Positions 13,933 to 23,300 of a stretch of DNA of 34,098 nucleotides are shown here, piece after piece. The stretch is from a virus. Every line of letters starts with the position of its first letter. Position 1 is the first letter of the stretch. Both the position numbers and the translations under genes were made by a program. Where the stretch lies: the IMG/VR virus record IMGVR_UViG_3300022602_000263, positions 1-34,098 of that record; one strand, given 5' to 3'. The notes beneath the pieces were generated by a model. That model did no database searches and was not told where the DNA came from. It worked only from the letters and a program-made list of their open reading frames with translations.

Positions 13933-16869
13933 TTATAACTCCGCATTAAATGCCATGTATGCATTTGTAGTATTATTTGCATTAAGAGCAATAGTTTGAC
14001 CTGATGAAAAAGTTGCCGTTATATCAACCATCATTTGACGATAATCTGTGCTATAAGCGGATGGAATAATAAACGCTGTAATATTTCCAGAAGTTTGGCA
14101 TGCATTAAAATCAGTCAATGCAGAATATGAACCAGTTGGCGCTGCTCTCATAGAAACGGGCAAAGAAAATGAAGTTTGCCCATTTGTAGTTGAATAGGCT
14201 CTTCCCATGCCAAAATTTGCATATACAGAACCCGCGCCCATTTTATAAAAATACCGCTGACACAGCGCCAATTCCTCCCCATACTGCCGCCGTTCAAACG
14301 GTGTGGCGACGGAGCCGACTTCAAGTTGGACGCCGGTGATGTCAACATAATCGTTTGCCCCGGCAGTTCCTGTCCCTGCCCAATAGAACAAAATTTGAAT
14401 TTCATTCACAGATGACCCAACTGAGGCAGTGACGGAAAATCTTTGCCAAGATGTCGTCAAAGTAATCGTATTATTTGTCTGCGCGTAGCCAGTCCACGAC
14501 CCATTGTAAGCGCCGTTAGTTCCTTGATCTACGCCAGTTCCCGTTGCAATTCTTGCCGTTATTTGGTTTGACGCTGCTGAAAAGTTAGACCCAGCACGAG
14601 CATAAAAACTTAATGTGACAGTTTGACCGGCAAGATCATAGCAATTAGCCGTCTCAATCGTTTGCCCAACCGCCATGGTTGTTGTGCTGGTTTGGCCCGA
14701 ATTTCTTTGATAACGGAGGGCATTATAGAACCCGGCCAAACCTGTTGCTGCTTGGCTCAACTGCGTGACGGTGAACCCAGATGTCCCTGCATTTAATGCG
14801 CAAAAAAACCTATCCATTGCATAGGTAAAATTAGCATTTGTTGGTGTAACTGATGTGCCGTATTGAGCGACCTGCATCCCACCATTAATCAAACGATTCC
14901 GCAAAAACGAAGACGCCATCACCATCGTGCCAGATGTGGCCGTGATATTTCCACTTGTGGTAAGTGATGTTAAAGTTCCAACACTTGTTATATTAGGCTG
15001 TGATGCGCTACTTGAGTTAAGTGTTCCATATAATAATGCTCCACTGTTGCCTATTGTGCCAGCGTTTATTGTTGGAGAACTGATTGTTCCTTGAGCAACA
15101 ATTGTGCTCGTTGCACTTATTGTAGTAAAAGCACCAGCAGACGCACCATTAGATACAACAGCACGAGTTGAAATATCTACCCAATAACTTGCACCCGTAG
15201 CATCCTTGATATATTCATAAAGAATATCAGTATTGCCTTGATACCATTGTGCACCAGCAGTTGGGCTGCTTGGGGCAGTATTACTTGTTGTTAGTGTTAC
15301 ACCGCTGCTACCGCTACTAAATGCATTGCCGTTTGCGTAAAGATAAGAGTTTGCATAAATTGCATTAGCAATTACGTTACCAGGTAAAGATATTGTGCTT
15401 GTAATAAGATTACTATTCAGATAATAACCAACTTGCGTATTACCATAACTGCTGCTGGAAAATGGTGTGCCATTTGCAAAATAGAAGGCAGCACCATATA
15501 TCGCTGTATTACCAATTATATTTGAAGCATAAACGTTAGCGGTTTGCGCAGTGATATTTCCACTTGTGGTAAGTGATGTTAAAGTTCCAACACTTGATAT
15601 ATTTGGTTGATTTGAGCTTTGAGAGTTTAATGTTCCATAAAATTGTGCACCACTATTACCAATAATAGCACCAATTACTGTTGGGGCAGCAATAGTTCCA
15701 CTTGACGTTAAACTTGTTAATGTTCCAACACTTGTTATATTAGGCTGTGATGCGCTACTTGAGTTAAGTGTTCCATATAATAATGCTCCACTGTTGCCTA
15801 TTGTGCCAGCGTTTATTGTTGGAGAACTGATTGTTCCTTGAGCAACAATTGTGCTCGTTGCACTTATTGTAGTAAAAGCACCAGTATTTGCAACATTAGC
15901 ACCAATAGCACCGTTCAGATAACCAGTTATTTGTCCACCATTACTTGTAGTCAAACTATTAGGTGATAACGTTCCAGTATAAGTTGGAAGATAAGCAGCA
16001 ACATTACTATTGCTATATGTTCCAGTTACTGTTTGTGCAAACGTAGCACCATTAGACCAATAATAAGCTGAACTGTAAACAGCAGTGTTGCCAATTAAAT
16101 TAGATGCATAAACATTCGCCGTTTGTGCACTTATATTATTACTTGATACCAATCCAGTAAGTGTTCCAACACTTGTAACATAAGGTTGAGAATTTGTGTT
16201 AACTAAACCAACTAAATTTGATCCGCTATTACCAATAGTGCCAGCATTAATTGCAGGTGCTGCAATAGTATCACTTGTGGTGATAGTAGTTGTATTAATA
16301 AATGTAGTATTACCTGCAACACTTAAATTTCCACTTACGTATAAATTGCCACCAATTCCTACGCCACCACTAACTATTAACGCACCAGTAGTTGTGCTCG
16401 TTGCAGCAGTCGTATTGCTTATTGTAATGCCATAAGTTGTAGTGTTTCCATAGCTTGTAACACTTTGTAAATTTTGAGAAACTGTATTATCAATAAATGA
16501 ATACAGATTACTAAAAGTAATAGCAGTTGTGCCTATTTGAACATTAGGTTCACCACCTGGAATATAATAAAATATATTACCACTTATAGTGCCTTGTTGT
16601 ACAAATGTCAGTGCCCCACTGGTAATTTGACGATAATCATTAAAGTCGCTGGCACGTGTCCATACACCATTGCTGCCTGTGCCCAATGTTGTAACACGAT
16701 ATATTCCGTTTAGTGAACTTGGAGTTTGGTCTTTAACCAGAACACGATCATTTGCAACAAGCGACACGCCATCAAGTGTATTTGGCGCTGCTGCAAGGTT
16801 GATATTTGCACCAGTTGTTGCTGCCCTAACGCTATCTTTAAAATCACTTACCGCACGTGTTAATGCCAT
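13933..16869 (-). CDS. Tail fibre protein with GC-rich receptor-binding-like C-terminus
   Basis: This 978-aa protein starts with an N-terminal module known from phage fibres (VRAATTGANINL, DRVLVKDQTPSSLNGIYRV, WTRASDF). Its middle (about 125-640) consists of shuffled modules: GALIVSGGVGIGGN, repeated INAGTIGNSGALLYG plus SQPNITSVGTLTSL, and GGQITGYLNGAIGANVANT. From about residue 640 the sequence changes to FLRNRLINGGMQVAQYG, AMDRFF, ITGVQLEVGSVATPFERR and ELALCQRYF, a C-terminal type found in unrelated phage fibres. The DNA there is clearly richer in G+C than its surroundings. It contains an exact 163-bp in-frame duplication (14975-15137 and 15722-15884). It probably forms a trimeric fibre whose C-terminus contacts the receptor. 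AGAGAA precedes the ATG. Confidence 0.8.
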   Translation of the reverse strand: MALTRAVSDFKDSVRAATTGANINLAAAPNTLDGVSLVANDRVLVKDQTPSSLNGIYRVTTLGTGSNGVWTRASDFNDYRQITSGALTFVQQGTISGNIFYYIPGGEPNVQIGTTAITFSNLYSFIDNTVSQNLQSVTSYGNTTTYGITISNTTAATSTTTGALIVSGGVGIGGNLYVSGNLSVAGNTTFINTTTITTSDTIAAPAINAGTIGNSGSNLVGLVNTNSQPYVTSVGTLTGLVSSNNISAQTANVYASNLIGNTAVYSSAYYWSNGATFAQTVTGTYSNSNVAAYLPTYTGTLSPNSLTTSNGGQITGYLNGAIGANVANTGAFTTISATSTIVAQGTISSPTINAGTIGNSGALLYGTLNSSSASQPNITSVGTLTSLTSSGTIAAPTVIGAIIGNSGAQFYGTLNSQSSNQPNISSVGTLTSLTTSGNITAQTANVYASNIIGNTAIYGAAFYFANGTPFSSSSYGNTQVGYYLNSNLITSTISLPGNVIANAIYANSYLYANGNAFSSGSSGVTLTTSNTAPSSPTAGAQWYQGNTDILYEYIKDATGASYWVDISTRAVVSNGASAGAFTTISATSTIVAQGTISSPTINAGTIGNSGALLYGTLNSSSASQPNITSVGTLTSLTTSGNITATSGTMVMASSFLRNRLINGGMQVAQYGTSVTPTNANFTYAMDRFFCALNAGTSGFTVTQLSQAATGLAGFYNALRYQRNSGQTSTTTMAVGQTIETANCYDLAGQTVTLSFYARAGSNFSAASNQITARIATGTGVDQGTNGAYNGSWTGYAQTNNTITLTTSWQRFSVTASVGSSVNEIQILFYWAGTGTAGANDYVDITGVQLEVGSVATPFERRQYGEELALCQRYFYKMGAGSVYANFGMGRAYSTTNGQTSFSLPVSMRAAPTGSYSALTDFNACQTSGNITAFIIPSAYSTDYRQMMVDITATFSSGQTIALNANNTTNAYMAFNAEL
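14222..14945 (-). other. GC-rich cassette in the fibre C-terminus, probable horizontal acquisition
   Basis: A hand count gives 36 G/C of 60 at 14281-14340, against 19 of 60 at 15361-15420 in the same gene. The rise begins near 14945, just where the protein switches from shared fibre modules to the GGMQVAQYG-type head, and fades near 14222. Edges are approximate. The left boundary in protein terms abuts a 46-bp sequence (14942-14987) that recurs at 15551-15596. Confidence 0.6.
14975..15137. repeat. 163-bp exact direct repeat, copy 1
   Basis: This copy is identical by eye to 15722-15884. The offset is 747 bp (249 codons), so both copies are read in the same frame of the 978-aa fibre gene. The copy ends at the shared GCACCAG and diverges afterwards. 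Confidence 0.9.
15722..15884. repeat. 163-bp exact direct repeat, copy 2
   Basis: This is the second copy of the repeat at 14975-15137. It encodes the INAGTIGNSGALLYG and SQPNITSVGTLTSL modules. Recombination between copies would remove or add 249 in-frame codons. Confidence 0.9.
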
Positions 16870-16887
16870 TTATATTCTCTAATATAG

Positions 16888-16895
16888 TATTTAAC
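16888..16895 (-). promoter_or_regulatory. Late-like box GTTAAATA (minus strand)
   Basis: The plus strand reads TATTTAAC. It lies 18 bp upstream of the start at 16869, the same spacing as other boxes in the block. It departs from NATAAATA at the second base. Confidence 0.4.
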
Positions 16896-16898
16896 CAA

Positions 16899-18053
16899 TT
16901 AGAGACGACCAACAACGACTTCAATAACGCCTACACCATCACCAAATGATTGAAGTGCTTTACCAATTACACTGCCAATTTTTGGATTGCGCTCCATACG
17001 AGCAGTGCCATCGCCATTGCTTACCATCATTGCACCTTTTTCTATTGGACCAGTTACCTTTGTAGGAACGCGACCAGTAAGCGCAATATATAAGCCATCA
17101 GCATCACTATTCATCATATATGCTGGATTAGTTGAAACAACACCTGCAACATATTGACTGCCGTCAATATCGCTCAATGTAACTTCTGCTGTTCCACCAA
17201 AATCAACCACAGTGCCTGGTTCATAATCTGCATCACTTGTATAACGTTCGGCCAAGTCAGCGTATTTTGCAGTAGTTGAAGTTCCGAGGAAGTTTACTGC
17301 ATAAACATTATTCCAATAAGCACTTGTGGTTCCAAGATTTACAGATGCGTTAGCATTTGGATATACACCGCCACTGCCAGTAATTATAGTAGGTGCTTGT
17401 AATGTATCGGTTGTATTAATTATTGTTGTATTGACATAAAAGGTGTTACCCGCAACACTTATGTTACCACCAACAAATAGATTACCTGCAATTCCAGCAC
17501 CGCCGTTAACAATTAAAGCACCAGTAGAATTAGATGTTGAAGTAGTTGAACTTGTCACTACAAAACTGTTTGTATTTGCTCTCATACGAGCAATTTCGTT
17601 GCCCTTTAATGTTCCACCCGTAGCAAAAATAATATCTTTAGCAGTATAGGTGTTAATGATAAGATTGCCACCTTGGGTTGTGGAATTACCAGATACAATC
17701 AAGTAACCGTCATTGGCACCATATAAATTATATGCATTTTGGTTATATGTACTACTCGTAATACCAATATCTACGTAGGTATCATTATCACTGCCATTAT
17801 TAGCTACTGCTGCAATATCAGTGCTTGCATTATTTCCACTACTTGCGTTTTGAATAGCGACTTGCACATAATTGTTAGCATTAGAGCCAATTTGTAAAAA
17901 CCCATTTGCGGGTGTATAGGTTAATGAACTGCCTAAAAAAACTGAACCAGTTGTTGTTATATTTCCACTAGAGTTATAATTGCCTGTGGCTGCATCAATC
18001 GAAGTTGGTCCTACGGTTAAACCGTTATGAACCGTAAAATTTGTATTCGCCAT
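16899..18053 (-). CDS. Short tail fibre protein with G2-like C-terminal domain
   Basis: This 384-aa protein starts MANTNFTVHNGLTVGPTSIDAATGNYNSSG with a short leader. It then has a block of about 120 residues (ASTDIAAVANNGSDNDTY, NDGYLIVSGNSTT, DIIFATGG, ARMRANTNSF) also present in the 1436-aa fibre. A GALIVNGGAGIAGN module follows. From residue 255 there is the same C-terminal domain as the 694-aa protein: FLGTSTTAKYADLAERY, PGTVVDFGG, VAGVVSTNPAYMM, ALTGRVPTKV, ending IEVVVGRL. It probably forms a trimer and may self-process. The start has GGGAG about ten bases upstream. It lies 24 bp downstream of the 1436-aa gene with no promoter box between, so they likely share a transcript. Confidence 0.8.
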   Translation of the reverse strand: MANTNFTVHNGLTVGPTSIDAATGNYNSSGNITTTGSVFLGSSLTYTPANGFLQIGSNANNYVQVAIQNASSGNNASTDIAAVANNGSDNDTYVDIGITSSTYNQNAYNLYGANDGYLIVSGNSTTQGGNLIINTYTAKDIIFATGGTLKGNEIARMRANTNSFVVTSSTTSTSNSTGALIVNGGAGIAGNLFVGGNISVAGNTFYVNTTIINTTDTLQAPTIITGSGGVYPNANASVNLGTTSAYWNNVYAVNFLGTSTTAKYADLAERYTSDADYEPGTVVDFGGTAEVTLSDIDGSQYVAGVVSTNPAYMMNSDADGLYIALTGRVPTKVTGPIEKGAMMVSNGDGTARMERNPKIGSVIGKALQSFGDGVGVIEVVVGRL

Positions 18054-18077
18054 AGTTCCATATCTCCCTGCTGGCTA

Positions 18078-21000
18078 TTAAATTGGCATATAAGTTGGGA
18101 ACACTGTAGCAGTTGCCGTGCTGCTCCAAGTGTTTGCAGTTACACTTAATGTACCACCACTAACTGTTGAACTAAATGTAGCAAGTGAATTACTGCCTGT
18201 ATTAACTACACCATAAACTTGACTTGTTGCTGTGGTGCCATTGTGTGCAACAATTACTTCTGCACCACTGTAAACACTATTTGTGCTATCACTTACCTTA
18301 ATGACATATTTTGCAACACGATAAAGAGTAGTGGAGAAGCTATCAATTGTAGTTGGTGTATTTTGTGTCAATGAAATTGGATTCATTGCAGCAGCAATAC
18401 CACCATTGAAGTATGTGCTTGTATTTGCAACAATTCTTACAGAATTGTTTGCTATAGTATAAACCGCACTATTTGCAATAACAGCATTGCCACCAGTTGA
18501 ATCACTTATACTTGTAACTGTAGCAGTTGTAGTAATAACACGCGCATCAATAATATCGGTAGACAGTGGTGCTTCTGTGAATGTTAATGAAGTACCACTA
18601 ACACTATAGGCGACTGTTGGAATTTGGATAACACCATTAATAGCAACTATTGTTCCATTTGTTGTGGAACCTGTTCCTAATGTGAATGTAGTTGTAGTTC
18701 CATCACCAGTAAATTGATAACTTGCAACAGTTGTAAATGTGCTACCTGTTCCAGTCCAAGTTGTGCCATTATAAAATTCAAGTTGGTTAGTAAGACTGTT
18801 ATAACGAATCATACCACCAGTAGCATTGCTTGGACGCTGTGAAGTTGTTCCTATTGGAAGCAACATACTGTCTGTTGCATTGATTTGGAAACTTGAATTA
18901 CCAATAAATGAACCGATAGGTTGTTTAATACCAACTTGACCAGTTGAACCATTGACAATGAATAGGTTGCCATAACCAGCAGTTGTATTGCCGTTTACAA
19001 TTAAGTTTGCAGCATAACCGTTATAGTTGATCCACAGATTACCATTAGGTCCAGTGTTTTTATAAAGATCGCTACCGCTTGCTGGATAAATGTTAGAGTT
19101 ATACATACTTGGTGCAATGACAGCAGTTGCTGCATTAATATTTGCACCGCTATATATGTTGCCGCTAACACCAGCACCACCTACAACTATTAATGAACCT
19201 GTTCCACTTGACGTGCTGTTTATACCACCATTAGCGATTAAGATTGGCGATGTTACTGCACCACTTAAATTAACGTTACCAGCAGCAATATTACCTGTAA
19301 TACTAACGCTTGCGCCAGTAAACTGTGCACCAACATTACCTATTGTGCCACCATTAATAGTTGCAGCATACAAGGTTCCATTGACATTTGCAGTAGTAAA
19401 CACACCAGTATTTGCTACGTTAGAACCAATTGGTCCAGTAAAGTAGCCAACAAATTGTCCACCATTTGCTAATGTAACACTTGTGAACACACCTGTGCTT
19501 GGTGTTCCATTACCAATTGGAGTATTTTGGATAGCAGCAGCATAAATGTTGCCATTTGTTCCAATACCACCACGAACTTGTAGCGCACCTGTTGTAGTAG
19601 ATGTTGAATTAGTAGTGCTACTAATTACAAAACTATTAGTGTTTGCACGCATACGAGCAAATTCATTTGCAGTTGCAATACCACCAAGTGAGAAGATAAT
19701 ATCATTGGCAGTAGTAGTAGAAATTACAAGGTTACCGCCACCAGTTGTTGTATTGCCAGCAACATATAGATAACCGTCATTTGCTGCTTGTAATCCATAT
19801 GCTACTTGACTATAACCACTACTATTGATACCCATATCAATATAGGTATCGTTTTGATTGCCATTGTCAGCCGTTGCAATATAATCAGTGCTTGCGCTTG
19901 AACCGTTATTTGTGTTTTGTTCATTTACTTGGACGAAACCATTGTAGTTTCCACTTACTTGAACAAGAGTTTGAGCGAGTTGAGTATAACCAGTTTGACC
20001 AGCATATAGAGCATTGAATCCAGTGGTTGGTGCTCCATAGAAAATACCGCCCTGTGAATAAACATTGCTTAGAACGTTGTTAATGTTTCCAGTGACATTT
20101 AAATTTCCACTTATTGACACATTACCAGCACTTAAATTACCAGTATAAGTTGGCAGATATGCAGCAACATTAGCATTACCATATGTTCCAGTAATAGAAG
20201 GAGCAAATGGAACACCATTACTCCAATAATAATTTGCACTATAAGTTGCTGTGTTGCCTATTATATTGCCAGCATAAACATTTGATGTTTGTGCAGTGAT
20301 ATTAGCAGTTGCAGATAGATTTGTAAACGCACCAGTAGATGCAGTTGTGGAACCAATTGGAGTATTTTGAATGCTGCCAGCATAAAGATTACCAGCGATA
20401 CCAGCACCGCCTGCAACTTGAAGAGCACCACTTGTAGTGCTACCAGAAGATGTAGTATTTTGAATTAGCAACGCGCCAAGTTTTAGAGTATCATAAACTG
20501 TATTGCTGTTAAAGGTAACAACGTTTCCGCTTGGTTCTGGAGCATTACTGAATAGATACCATTCATTATCGACATAATTTCTTACAAGACCAGTATGTTG
20601 GTAGTTGTTATTATTGCCACCAATAAAGTGACCATAGAAACCAATATCATAGTTGTATGTGCCAATGCCATAACTTTCAAGATATAACAGTGGTTCTTGA
20701 ACAACCAATATTGATTGTTGTGTTGCTTGAAGATTGGCAACAATTAGGTTACCTGCGATATAACTATCACCAGCAGCATAGAAACCACCGCTAATTTGTA
20801 GCGCACCTTGACCAGCAGCATAACTGTTTGCAGTGCTTGTGATACTTGCGGTTGTAAATGTTGCAGTGTTAGCACCATTTGCACCAATAGGACCATTTAA
20901 ATATCCTGTAATTTCGCCGCCATTTGTTACTGTAATATTTCCAGCAGATAGATTTCCAGTGTAAGTTGCAAGATATGTAGCAACATTACTGTTACTATAA

Positions 21001-22388
21001 GTTCCTGTTACTGTTGATGCATATGAAACGCCATTTGACCAATATAGACCAGTTGCAAGAAGATTACCATATACTGCGCCATTTGCATAAACAAATGTTC
21101 CACCAGGTCCAGTCAAACTTCCAGTATTGTTAAATGTATATTGATATGAAGCTGGTTTAATGCTTATTTGATATGGACCAGTTATTGCCAAATCAAGTGG
21201 ATTATCTTCAACTATTGATGAACCACCAACTGTAAATTGAATTTTAGGTGTTGCAAGTTGCGTAATAGCATTAAAGTTGCTTGCATAAGCATTTGCCCAG
21301 TAAAGTGTGCTATTGCCAAGATAATAACTTGTATTAACAAGTGGTATCAAATTACCAGTTGCAAGATTTCCAATGTTTCCATTATAAGTTGGCAAATATG
21401 TTGCAACATTGGCATTGCCATAAAGACCAGTAATAGTAGAAGCAACTGCAATACCGTTGCTCCAATAATATCCACTGCTATAAGTTGCAGTATTAGCATT
21501 TAAATAAGCAGCATAAACATTGGCAGTTTGTGCAGTTATATTACCACTTGCAGTTACAGTTGTAAAAACAGCAGTATTAGGTGTATTGGCACCAATTGCA
21601 CCAGTTAGATAACCAGTTAATTGCCCACCACTTGATGTAGTAACACTTGTTGCAACGACAGTATTAGGAGCATTTGCACCAACTGCGCCATTAAAATAAC
21701 CAATTACTTGTCCACCACCAGTAATGGTTCCTTGTGCAACTAATGTGCTTGTTGCGGTTATTGTTGTAAATGCACCACTATTTGCACTATTAGCACCAAT
21801 TGCACCAGTTAAATAACCAGTTAATTGTCCACCAGATGCAGTTGTTACGCTTGTGAATACACCGCTATTAGGAGTCGTAGCACCAATAGTAGTATTGTTA
21901 ATTGTTCCACCACTTATTGAAACGTTACTGCCAACAAAATTAGTAACAGTGCTTGTTCCAATTGTAGCATTGTTGACTTTGATACCATATGCTTGTAAGT
22001 TAGCAAAACCACTATTATTAATAGTGCCAAATGTGGTAGCAGCGGTAGATTCAGTGGTATATTGTAATTGGAATTGTTGGGCATTTTCTTCCCAAATCAT
22101 TGCTACGTTTGTTTGGTTACCACGACCCATAACAAAACCAAGATCATATGTAGGAGAACCGCTTTGGTTTCTATTAATAGCTAATAATGGGTCAGCAATA
22201 ACAAGATTTGTTGTATCAACAGTGGTAGTTTGACCATTGACTGTGAGATTGCCGATAGTCATATTGCCCGTATATGTAAAATTATCAGCTAATAAACCGC
22301 CAGTAATAGTTTTTGTTGTTATCTTATACTGTGCATTGATATCACTGTTATAAACTTGGTTATTGCGAATACGTGTTAACGCAGACAT
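18078..22388 (-). CDS. Large modular tail fibre protein (1436 aa)
   Basis: This is the longest product of the window. The N-terminus (MSALTRIRNNQVYNSD) leads into a NLTVNGQTTTVDTTNLVIADPLL module with an IWEEN segment. At least five copies of a GG-x2-x-GY-x2-G-x-IGAN element follow (for example GGQLTGYLTGAIGANSANSG), together with several GALQVxGGxGxxGN blocks, NVYAxxxxxNTATYS/YYWSNG segments and NVAxYLPTYTGN strands. One about 120-aa block matches the 384-aa fibre. Near the C-terminus an RPSNATGGMIRYNS module and a FTGDGTTTTFTL...INGVIQIP module are followed by a unique beta-rich end (SVYSGAEVIVAHNGTTATSQVYG). No chaperone domain is seen. It is probably a long trimeric fibre. GGGAG lies nine bases before the ATG. 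Confidence 0.8.
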   Translation of the reverse strand: MSALTRIRNNQVYNSDINAQYKITTKTITGGLLADNFTYTGNMTIGNLTVNGQTTTVDTTNLVIADPLLAINRNQSGSPTYDLGFVMGRGNQTNVAMIWEENAQQFQLQYTTESTAATTFGTINNSGFANLQAYGIKVNNATIGTSTVTNFVGSNVSISGGTINNTTIGATTPNSGVFTSVTTASGGQLTGYLTGAIGANSANSGAFTTITATSTLVAQGTITGGGQVIGYFNGAVGANAPNTVVATSVTTSSGGQLTGYLTGAIGANTPNTAVFTTVTASGNITAQTANVYAAYLNANTATYSSGYYWSNGIAVASTITGLYGNANVATYLPTYNGNIGNLATGNLIPLVNTSYYLGNSTLYWANAYASNFNAITQLATPKIQFTVGGSSIVEDNPLDLAITGPYQISIKPASYQYTFNNTGSLTGPGGTFVYANGAVYGNLLATGLYWSNGVSYASTVTGTYSNSNVATYLATYTGNLSAGNITVTNGGEITGYLNGPIGANGANTATFTTASITSTANSYAAGQGALQISGGFYAAGDSYIAGNLIVANLQATQQSILVVQEPLLYLESYGIGTYNYDIGFYGHFIGGNNNNYQHTGLVRNYVDNEWYLFSNAPEPSGNVVTFNSNTVYDTLKLGALLIQNTTSSGSTTSGALQVAGGAGIAGNLYAGSIQNTPIGSTTASTGAFTNLSATANITAQTSNVYAGNIIGNTATYSANYYWSNGVPFAPSITGTYGNANVAAYLPTYTGNLSAGNVSISGNLNVTGNINNVLSNVYSQGGIFYGAPTTGFNALYAGQTGYTQLAQTLVQVSGNYNGFVQVNEQNTNNGSSASTDYIATADNGNQNDTYIDMGINSSGYSQVAYGLQAANDGYLYVAGNTTTGGGNLVISTTTANDIIFSLGGIATANEFARMRANTNSFVISSTTNSTSTTTGALQVRGGIGTNGNIYAAAIQNTPIGNGTPSTGVFTSVTLANGGQFVGYFTGPIGSNVANTGVFTTANVNGTLYAATINGGTIGNVGAQFTGASVSITGNIAAGNVNLSGAVTSPILIANGGINSTSSGTGSLIVVGGAGVSGNIYSGANINAATAVIAPSMYNSNIYPASGSDLYKNTGPNGNLWINYNGYAANLIVNGNTTAGYGNLFIVNGSTGQVGIKQPIGSFIGNSSFQINATDSMLLPIGTTSQRPSNATGGMIRYNSLTNQLEFYNGTTWTGTGSTFTTVASYQFTGDGTTTTFTLGTGSTTNGTIVAINGVIQIPTVAYSVSGTSLTFTEAPLSTDIIDARVITTTATVTSISDSTGGNAVIANSAVYTIANNSVRIVANTSTYFNGGIAAAMNPISLTQNTPTTIDSFSTTLYRVAKYVIKVSDSTNSVYSGAEVIVAHNGTTATSQVYGVVNTGSNSLATFSSTVSGGTLSVTANTWSSTATATVFPTYMPI

Positions 22389-22409
22389 GAATTAAAACTC
22401 CCACAATGA

Positions 22410-22417
22410 TATTTAGG
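22410..22417 (-). promoter_or_regulatory. Late-like box CCTAAATA (minus strand)
   Basis: The plus strand reads TATTTAGG. It lies 21 bp before the start of the 1436-aa fibre gene and shares the longer word CCTAAATATC with boxes at 13653 and 31681 (the last base differs at some sites). Confidence 0.45.
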
Positions 22418-22431
22418 GGTAAAAGTAATTT

Positions 22432-22974
22432 TTAAGTTGTGTAGAAGCTTGCAAGCTTACCATCGCTCGTTGGATTTATAGTTACTGGATTATAAACACA
22501 AGCAAATGGTTTTAATGCAGCATTATCGGTTCCATTAACATTTAAATCAATGTTACTCACATACAATCTACCTCTTTGCAGAGTAAAAGGTTGATTTGCA
22601 ACTAAATCAAACTGCTCATCATTAATTGTGTTTATTTTTTCATTAAGTGGTAAAATGCAATAATATGCGCTATTCTCTACCAATGCAGTTAATTTAATTG
22701 CATCGCTTGGTTGATGCTTGAATGGATAAACCATCAAATCTGTTAGAATATCATCTTCAGTATGCAGATTATACAATCCCAATACACTGCCACCAGCCAT
22801 CCAATCTATTCTAAAAGAACCGTTAGTTACAATATGCCGACGATTATAAAGATGCGGACTGAAACCACCATTGGTAATAGGGTGAACTAAATTATCACCA
22901 ATGTCAGTGTAAGTTGCTTTTGCATATTGTAATTTAAGTTCTTTTATAAGAACTTTCTGGGACATGTTTATCAT
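22432..22974 (-). CDS. Unknown virion-associated protein, 180 aa
   Basis: This soluble, beta-rich-looking protein starts MINMSQKVLIKELKLQYAKA and contains the segments NGGFSPHLYNRRHIVTNGSF and LHTEDDILTDLMVYPFKHQ. No family is recognised. The first ATG overlaps the upstream stop (ATGA), and a second ATG lies three codons on (MSQKV), so either start is possible. It lies third in a unit with the glycine-rich adhesin and a 106-aa protein, suggesting a tail-tip or adhesin-related role. That is inference from position. Confidence 0.55.
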   Translation of the reverse strand: MINMSQKVLIKELKLQYAKATYTDIGDNLVHPITNGGFSPHLYNRRHIVTNGSFRIDWMAGGSVLGLYNLHTEDDILTDLMVYPFKHQPSDAIKLTALVENSAYYCILPLNEKINTINDEQFDLVANQPFTLQRGRLYVSNIDLNVNGTDNAALKPFACVYNPVTINPTSDGKLASFYTT

Positions 22975-23291
22975 GTAATAACAATATCCTTTGGCAATAG
23001 ATCAGCAATTTGGTAATTGTAAACTTTACCAACTTGATCTTTTGCTGCACTTACAACAGTATCATTGCTTTTACTTTGTTCTGCTAACCATTTTTTATGT
23101 GCAATTTGTGCACCTTGCTTAGTAATTTGCAACAATGTATCTTCCATATCGTTTGGATTGTAATTTGCAATTTCAAAACTAAACTTTTCAGTTTCATCAA
23201 CACTCATTTCGCTTGCATCTGTTGCAAAGCTAACAATTAAACTATGAGTATCTTCATTATATTCATGAACTTTTACAGTCAATGTATCCAT
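22971..23291 (-). CDS. Unknown protein, 106 aa, between adhesin and virion genes
   Basis: The product starts MDTLTVKVHEYNEDTHSLIVSFATD, with a beta-strand-rich first half, an acidic SVDETEKFSFEIANYN stretch, then a likely helix (TKQGAQIAHKKWLAEQSKS). No family is recognised. AAGGA lies six bases before the ATG, and its TGA overlaps the next start (ATGA). The gene sits 9 bp after the glycine-rich adhesin gene. It could help adhesin folding or attachment, as small genes after T-even adhesins do, but nothing in the sequence proves this. Confidence 0.55.
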   Translation of the reverse strand: MDTLTVKVHEYNEDTHSLIVSFATDASEMSVDETEKFSFEIANYNPNDMEDTLLQITKQGAQIAHKKWLAEQSKSNDTVVSAAKDQVGKVYNYQIADLLPKDIVIT

Positions 23292-23300
23292 TTTAATTCC

